The notes below the pieces were generated by a model. That model searched no databases. It saw nothing but the letters and a program-made list of their open reading frames with translations, and was not told where the DNA came from. A stretch of DNA of 64,000 nt from Hyphomicrobiales bacterium (GTDB taxonomy: Bacteria; Pseudomonadota; Alphaproteobacteria; Rhizobiales; Rhizobiaceae): the NCBI GenBank assembly GCA_900471925.1, contig UCGV01000009.1, positions 1 to 64,000 of the forward strand, given 5' to 3'. The stretch's first letter is position 1. Each line of letters opens with the position of its first letter. Below, in pieces: positions 59,602 through 64,000 of the stretch. The translations under genes and the position numbers were made by a program.

Positions 59602-59638
59602 AAAAATGCTGATGGAAATGGGATTTGAAAAACGCCAT
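59602..59638. promoter_or_regulatory. GntR operator candidate B (aminotransferase/gntR divergent region)
   Basis: AAAAATGCTGATGG (59602-59615) and AAAAACGCCAT (59628-59638), offset 26 bp; aligned with candidate A over both halves. GATGG and CCATC also form an inverted repeat. The entire 232-bp divergent region is AT-rich. Confidence 0.6.
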
Positions 59639-59698
59639 CCATCTCAACTGAATGCATTTTTGTGATTTGATGGACTGAAAAGCACGAGAGGTTACGGT

Positions 59699-60421
59699 TT
59701 GAATACGATGGATCGTTATCAGGGGATCGTGCGCAAGACGCTGCATCACGAAGTGGTCGTCGACGCGTTGCGCGAGCTCATCCTGGAGGGCGAACTCGAA
59801 CCGATGTCGCGGATCAATGAGGTCGAGCTTTGCGAACGTTTCGGGATATCACGCACGCCTCTCCGGGAAGCGATCAAGCTGCTGGCGGCGGAGGGTCTGC
59901 TTGTTCTCCTGCCGAACCGCGGCGCCCGTGTGGTGGCGCTGTCGGAAACGGAAATTGCCGAGATACTGCAGGTCGTCGGTGCTCTCGAGGGCGCTGCCGG
60001 TGAACTCGCCTGCGAGCGCATCACCTCGGGCGAGCTTACGGTGATCGAAGCGGCCACCGAGGCGATGGTCGCGGCCTGGAAGGCCGGTGACTATCCTGCC
60101 TATTTCGCCCGTAACCGCGAGATCCATGAGGCGATCATGGCTGCGGCCCGCAATGCCGCGCTGCAGTCCACGTACCGCAGCCTGTCCGGCCGCGTGCAGC
60201 GCGCGCGTTTTTCCGCGCATAAGACGGACGAGCAGTGGGCACGAGCGATCGATGACCATAATCTCATGGTCATGTTTCTCAGGCGGCGCGATGGTGCCGC
60301 TCTCGCGCAATTGCTGCGTGATCATCTGAAAAGCAAATGGCCGGTGATATCGGCCGCCTATAGCGAGGCGAAGGCTGCGGTTAAGCCTGCGCGTCCGGTG
60401 CCCGGAAAAGGACGGGATTGA
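59699..60421 (+). CDS. GntR-family regulator (FadR/FCD subfamily)
   Basis: A 240-residue regulator: winged helix (VVVDALRELILEGELEPMSRINEVELCERFGISRTPLREAIKLLAAEGLLVLLPNRGARVV) and an all-helical FCD effector domain (EILQVVGALEGAAGELACERI; NREIHEAIMAAARNAALQSTY with metal-ligand type His; DDHNLMVMFLRRRDGAALAQLLRDHL). TTG at 59699 with AGAGG seven bases upstream is the likely start; ATG at 59708 is the alternative. It heads the plus-strand arm (ring hydrolase, monooxygenase, amidase) and faces the aminotransferase gene. FCD proteins usually sense carboxylic acids. Confidence 0.88.
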   Translation: MNTMDRYQGIVRKTLHHEVVVDALRELILEGELEPMSRINEVELCERFGISRTPLREAIKLLAAEGLLVLLPNRGARVVALSETEIAEILQVVGALEGAAGELACERITSGELTVIEAATEAMVAAWKAGDYPAYFARNREIHEAIMAAARNAALQSTYRSLSGRVQRARFSAHKTDEQWARAIDDHNLMVMFLRRRDGAALAQLLRDHLKSKWPVISAAYSEAKAAVKPARPVPGKGRD

Positions 60422-60528
60422 TACGGGCAGAGATAAATTTCGCTCTTGCATCGCAGCATAAATCTGTCACTAATGGATAGACATCTGACCTCTGTCCACT
60501 CTTCATTAACGATGCGATTGGAATCGCG

Positions 60529-61638
60529 ATGCTGGCAGGCGTACATCGTTTCTCTCTTCCCGATCCCGGTAACGTCTCAGGCCTGGCGGGGGCAATCAAG
60601 GACGGCCGCGTCGATCCGAACACCATCGTCGCTGTCATCGGCAAGACGCATGGCAATGGTCTCGTCAACGACTATACGCGCGGATATCTCGCCCAGTCGC
60701 TCGCCTTCCTGATCGCCGAGACGACGGGCCTTTCGCCTGATGCAGTCAGGCAGCGTGTTCCTTTCATCTTTTCCGGCGGGGTCGAGGGGGTGCTGTGTCC
60801 TCACTATACCGTCTTCACGGCCTCCCGGAGCGAGAAAACCGGCCCTTCGAAAGGCCTTGCCGTCGGCGTGACCTTCACGCCGGATTTCGAGCCGGAGGAT
60901 ATTGGTCGCCAGCGCCAGATCGACCTCACCGCGGCTGCCGTTCGCCAGGCGATGGCGTCTGCAAAGATCTCCGCCGTCGAGGATGTCCATTTCGTCCAGG
61001 TCAAGGGACCGGCTTTCACGCAAACCGATATCGTGGCCAGCCTCGCGCGTGGCGAGACGGTTGCGACCGACAATCCCGGCAAGCTGATGGCCTATGGCCG
61101 CGCGGCTTCCGCGCTCGGTGTCGGCAAGGGGCTCGGAGAAATCCCTGCGGAAAAGGCCGTTGCCGATGCCGTGTTGCGCGACTTCAACCTCTTTTCCAAT
61201 GTCGCAAGCATTTCGGCAGGGGTCGAGGTGCGTTGCAACGAAGTCGTGGTCATCGGCCTCAGCCAGGCCTGGGGTGGCGACCTGACGATCAGCCACGCGC
61301 CGATGGCCGATGCACTCGATCTTTCCGCCGTTCACCCGATGCTGCGATCGCTCGGATTTTCAGAAGCGCACCAGCTTGCCGCCGGCGAGAGCGAACGGGT
61401 CAAGGCCTGCTTCGTCAAATGTGAAGCGTCGAGGAGCGGTGTCATTCGCGGCAGGCCTCATACGATGCTCAATGACGGCGACATGGATCAGCAGCGGCAT
61501 ATCCGCGGTGCCGTTGGCGCAATCGTTGCCAGCATCCTCGGCGACACGGCGCTCTTCGTGTCCGGTGGCGCCGAACACCAGGGCCCCGACGGGGGCGGGC
61601 TGGTCAGTCTTATCGTCGAGCAATCCGGAGCAGTATGA
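60529..61638 (+). CDS. Cyanuric acid hydrolase/barbiturase family ring-opening amidohydrolase, paralogue 2
   Basis: A 369-residue Toblerone-fold amidohydrolase. Repeats: GKTHGNG (Lys39) with FSGGVEGVLCPH; VQVKGPAFT with ASISAGVEVRC; FVKCEASRSGVIRGRPHTM with VSGGAEHQGPDG. All Ser-Lys dyads are kept, while the neighbours of each differ from paralogue 1 (TEG to HGN and VEG, TSAGGE to ISAGVE), so a different substrate or stereochemistry is likely. Followed by the monooxygenase with an ATGA overlap, which ties ring opening to ring oxidation. Closest functional guess is a barbiturase in oxidative pyrimidine breakdown. Confidence 0.88.
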   Translation: MLAGVHRFSLPDPGNVSGLAGAIKDGRVDPNTIVAVIGKTHGNGLVNDYTRGYLAQSLAFLIAETTGLSPDAVRQRVPFIFSGGVEGVLCPHYTVFTASRSEKTGPSKGLAVGVTFTPDFEPEDIGRQRQIDLTAAAVRQAMASAKISAVEDVHFVQVKGPAFTQTDIVASLARGETVATDNPGKLMAYGRAASALGVGKGLGEIPAEKAVADAVLRDFNLFSNVASISAGVEVRCNEVVVIGLSQAWGGDLTISHAPMADALDLSAVHPMLRSLGFSEAHQLAAGESERVKACFVKCEASRSGVIRGRPHTMLNDGDMDQQRHIRGAVGAIVASILGDTALFVSGGAEHQGPDGGGLVSLIVEQSGAV

Positions 61639-62843
61639 ATATGGCGGATCGGAAACCACAGCGGATCGTCGTTGCGGGTGCAGGCATTGCAGGGAGTTTG
61701 ATCGCCTCCGGGCTTGGCGGGAAAGCCGGCGTCGAGGTCATCTGCCTTGAACGCGCCGGCGCCGACGATCACCTCGACGCCGGTACTGGCCTCAATATCG
61801 GACCGAATGCCATCAAGGCCTTGAAGGCGGCGATGCCCGAACGGGCACAGGCCATTGTCGATAACAGCCTTGCCTGGCAGCGTTGGACAATTTCCTTGAC
61901 GAGCGGCCGCCCGCTGATGGATCTGGCGCTCAGCGATGTTGCCGACAATGCCGGCATCCGCATTCGCTGGGCCGAACTCTATGCATTGCTGCGCAAGCCT
62001 CTGGACGAAGCGATCCGTTATGGCGCAGAGCTGCTCTCCTGTGGCCGCAATGACCGGGGTCTCTATGCTGTCTATCGCGACGGCGCTACCGGAGCGGAAA
62101 CCAGGATCGACGATATCGATCTGCTCATCGCCGCGGACGGTCGTTATTCGAGAATTCGCGAGCACTTTCTAAGCAGAGAGGAGCCGCATTTTCTGGGCGT
62201 CTGCCTCTACCGTGTCCTGTTTCCGGCCGGTGCCGATTGCCCTGTCGAGGATTACGGTCAGTGGTTCAACGGTCCGAACCGGCTGCTTGCCTTTCGTGTT
62301 CCCGGCGATTTCGTCTATTGCGCCGGTTCGTTCCCGATCGAAGACGGGCTTGTTACTGACGAGATGAAGACGCCGCAATTCCTGCGCGGGGCCTACACGC
62401 CGGAAGGCGGCGAACTCTGTGCCGAGGCGGCCTATCTGGTGCGTGAGATCGAACGCAATGTCGATCGTATTCACTGGGCACGCCTTCAAGACGGAACGAC
62501 CCGTTTCGATGCCGGCGAAGGTGTCTTGCTGGTCGGCGACTCCGCCCATCCGATGGTGCCGACACTCGGGCAGGGCGCCACGCAGGCTGTCGAGGATGCC
62601 TGCGTCGTCGTCGATGAGGTGAGGCGCGCACTTATAGCCGGCAACCCGCTCGCGGATGTGCCCGCCAATGTTTCCGCGCGTCGAACCGAACGTGCCGAAT
62701 TCGTCGTTTCCTTTTCCCGCGAGGCAACGGATACGATGCTTGCCGGCGCCGATCCCGTTGCCGGTACATTGAAGAAGCTCGAGCCCGCATTCCGCTCTCG
62801 CCTTGAACGGCTTTATCGCGACGTGTCGGTGCCGCTGTCATGA
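61635..62843 (+). CDS. FAD-dependent monooxygenase (PHBH/UbiH class A)
   Basis: A 402-residue flavoprotein hydroxylase: RIVVAGAGIAGSLIASGLGG (GxGxxG), DIDLLIAADGRYSRIRE (DG motif binding NAD(P)H and FAD) and GVLLVGDSAHPMVPTLGQGATQAVEDACVVVDEV (GD motif). Members hydroxylate aromatic or heteroaromatic rings such as hydroxypyridines, nicotinates and urate (HpxO). In this operon it would introduce the oxygen that makes the ring a substrate for the hydrolase. ATGA overlaps with both neighbours. Confidence 0.88.
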   Translation: MNMADRKPQRIVVAGAGIAGSLIASGLGGKAGVEVICLERAGADDHLDAGTGLNIGPNAIKALKAAMPERAQAIVDNSLAWQRWTISLTSGRPLMDLALSDVADNAGIRIRWAELYALLRKPLDEAIRYGAELLSCGRNDRGLYAVYRDGATGAETRIDDIDLLIAADGRYSRIREHFLSREEPHFLGVCLYRVLFPAGADCPVEDYGQWFNGPNRLLAFRVPGDFVYCAGSFPIEDGLVTDEMKTPQFLRGAYTPEGGELCAEAAYLVREIERNVDRIHWARLQDGTTRFDAGEGVLLVGDSAHPMVPTLGQGATQAVEDACVVVDEVRRALIAGNPLADVPANVSARRTERAEFVVSFSREATDTMLAGADPVAGTLKKLEPAFRSRLERLYRDVSVPLS

Positions 62844-64000
62844 CGCCCGCTCTCTGGACGCTGACTGCAACAGAGCTGACGGCCGGTTACCAGGCCGGGA
62901 CTTTCACGCCGCTTGATGCCTTGTCGGCCATCGAGGCGCGGCTGGATACGGTCAATCGGCATATCAAGGCAGTGATCGCCGAAGACCGGGTTGCGGCGCG
63001 CCGTCAGGCCGCAGCGTCGACGGAGCGCTGGCAGGCAGGCAAGCCGCTGTCGGCAATCGATGGCGTGCCGATGACGATCAAGGACAACCTGCTTGTTGCC
63101 GGCCTGCCGGCCACCTGGGGCAGCAAGCTGCATGCCGGTTTTATGCCGGACGCCGACGAGGCCCCTGTTGCACGGCTGCGAGCAGCCGGTGCGGTTTTCA
63201 TCGGCAAGACGAATGTTCCCGAGTTTACCCTGCAGGGTTACGCATCGAACCTGCTGTTCGGCACGACCTGCAATCCGCACGCGCCGGACATGACGCCGGG
63301 TGGATCGACCGGCGGCGGGGCAGCGGCCGTTGCAGCCGGCATCGGCCCTGTCGCGATCGGAACCGATGGCGGCGGCTCGCTGCGCCGGCCGGCTGCCCAT
63401 TGCGGCCTCTTCGCGCTGAAGCCATCGGTCGGCCAGGTCGCGCGTTATGGCGGCTTTCCCGAAATTCTCTCCGATTTCGAGGTCGTCGGTCCGATTGCCA
63501 GGACCGCACAGGACCTCCGCACGGTCTTTTCGATCCTCAGAGGATATGATCCGATCGAGCCGTTGTCACTTGCATCGCTGGCGGACCAGCCTGCGCTGCC
63601 GTCCCGATGCAGGATTGCCTATCTGCCGCGCATGGGCGATGCCCCCATCGATCCTCTGATTGCGCGGGCTGCCGATGATTTTGTCGCCGCGCTGACGGCT
63701 GCCGGTCATATCGTCGAGGTGATCGATACGCCCTACGATGCCGACAGCGTCGGCCGCGCCTGGGGCACTGTCGCAGCAGCCGGTCTGAACTGGCATCTCG
63801 AATCCGTCGGCAGTCGCGACGGATTGGGCGCCAATGCGCAATCGCTCGATGCGACGGGAGCTGCCTATTCCGGTGCCGACTATGCGGCGGCGATGGCAAG
63901 CGCGCATGCCGCGCGTCAGGATGCCGGCCGCTTCTTCGAACAATATGACCTTCTCCTCTGCCCTTCGATTGCAGCACTCGCCTGGCCGGCGGCAGAACCC
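62840..64000 (+). CDS. Amidase-signature family hydrolase (truncated by the window end)
   Basis: The first 387 residues of an AS-family amidase. Ser-cisSer-Lys triad region: catalytic Lys in LSAIDGVPMTIKDN, cis-Ser in MTPGGSTGGGAAAVAAG, nucleophile Ser in IGTDGGGSLRRPA. The usual GGSSGG reads GGSTGG. It would hydrolyse a linear amide or ureido product from ring opening, as ureidomalonase does after barbiturase (role by analogy). ATG overlaps the monooxygenase stop (ATGA). The open frame runs off the window, about 70-90 residues before the expected end. Confidence 0.88.
   Translation, partial: MTPALWTLTATELTAGYQAGTFTPLDALSAIEARLDTVNRHIKAVIAEDRVAARRQAAASTERWQAGKPLSAIDGVPMTIKDNLLVAGLPATWGSKLHAGFMPDADEAPVARLRAAGAVFIGKTNVPEFTLQGYASNLLFGTTCNPHAPDMTPGGSTGGGAAAVAAGIGPVAIGTDGGGSLRRPAAHCGLFALKPSVGQVARYGGFPEILSDFEVVGPIARTAQDLRTVFSILRGYDPIEPLSLASLADQPALPSRCRIAYLPRMGDAPIDPLIARAADDFVAALTAAGHIVEVIDTPYDADSVGRAWGTVAAAGLNWHLESVGSRDGLGANAQSLDATGAAYSGADYAAAMASAHAARQDAGRFFEQYDLLLCPSIAALAWPAAEP

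Noticed and set aside
60471..60508. TAATG...GACA...TGTC...CATTA as an operator before paralogue 2
   Set aside because: Arms are not symmetrically spaced (4 versus 7 bases), so it is weaker than the shared two-part motif.

Overview
This is a GC-rich alphaproteobacterial window, almost certainly from Rhizobiaceae (Rhizobium/Agrobacterium group). The support is a RepA/RepB partition pair with repABC-type parS sites, a DUF1612/RHE_PE00001-type protein, a NadQ-type regulator beside nadABC, the aerobic cobFGHIJKLM order, MocDEF-like genes and dense operons with ATGA overlaps. No rRNA, tRNA, CRISPR array or intact insertion sequence was seen.

Layout. (1) 1-8.9 kb: 5' part of glpD (minus), then a carbohydrate-type locus. 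It has a LacI regulator, a TIM-barrel isomerase, two VOC proteins, an aldo/keto reductase and a complete ABC importer; an identical 20-bp operator-like repeat lies in front of both arms. (2) 8.9-14 kb: nadABC and the NAD regulator, with two tandem inverted repeats before nadA, then a ParDE toxin-antitoxin pair. (3) 14-19.7 kb: a MocDEF-like oxygenase operon that also contains a PanB homologue lacking usual active-site residues; a divergent LacI regulator and a MocC/IolE-like gene follow. (4) 19.7-26.8 kb: cobFGHIJ, cobLM and cobK on the opposite strand; the start codons of cobK and cobL overlap head to head. (5) 26.8-33.6 kb: repA-repB with two identical 18-bp parS palindromes but no repC, a four-gene two-component/PepSY/His-Asp-rich secreted protein operon, and the RHE_PE00001-like gene.

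(6) 33.6-45.4 kb: Bax-inhibitor-1-like protein, ECF sigma/anti-sigma pair, an RND pump operon ending in an oxalate decarboxylase-like bicupin, and a formate/nitrite channel co-transcribed with an EmrAB-type pump. (7) 45.9-53.2 kb: DUF992 protein, small unknown proteins, copA-cueR with a classical CueR box, and treY. (8) 53.3-64 kb: the most novel part. Two paralogues of the rare cyanuric acid hydrolase/barbiturase family lie on the two arms of a locus with a YkoE-type ECF transporter, a class V aminotransferase, a GntR regulator, an FAD monooxygenase and an amidase (cut by the window end). A shared motif precedes the transporter operon and lies in the aminotransferase/gntR divergent region. 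I infer a GntR-controlled uptake and oxidative/hydrolytic degradation pathway for an N-heterocycle of unknown identity.

The combination nad + cob + repAB + RHE_PE00001-like gene recalls the p42e-type chromids of Rhizobium. Loss of repC suggests either that the segment now sits on another replicon or that replication is initiated elsewhere.
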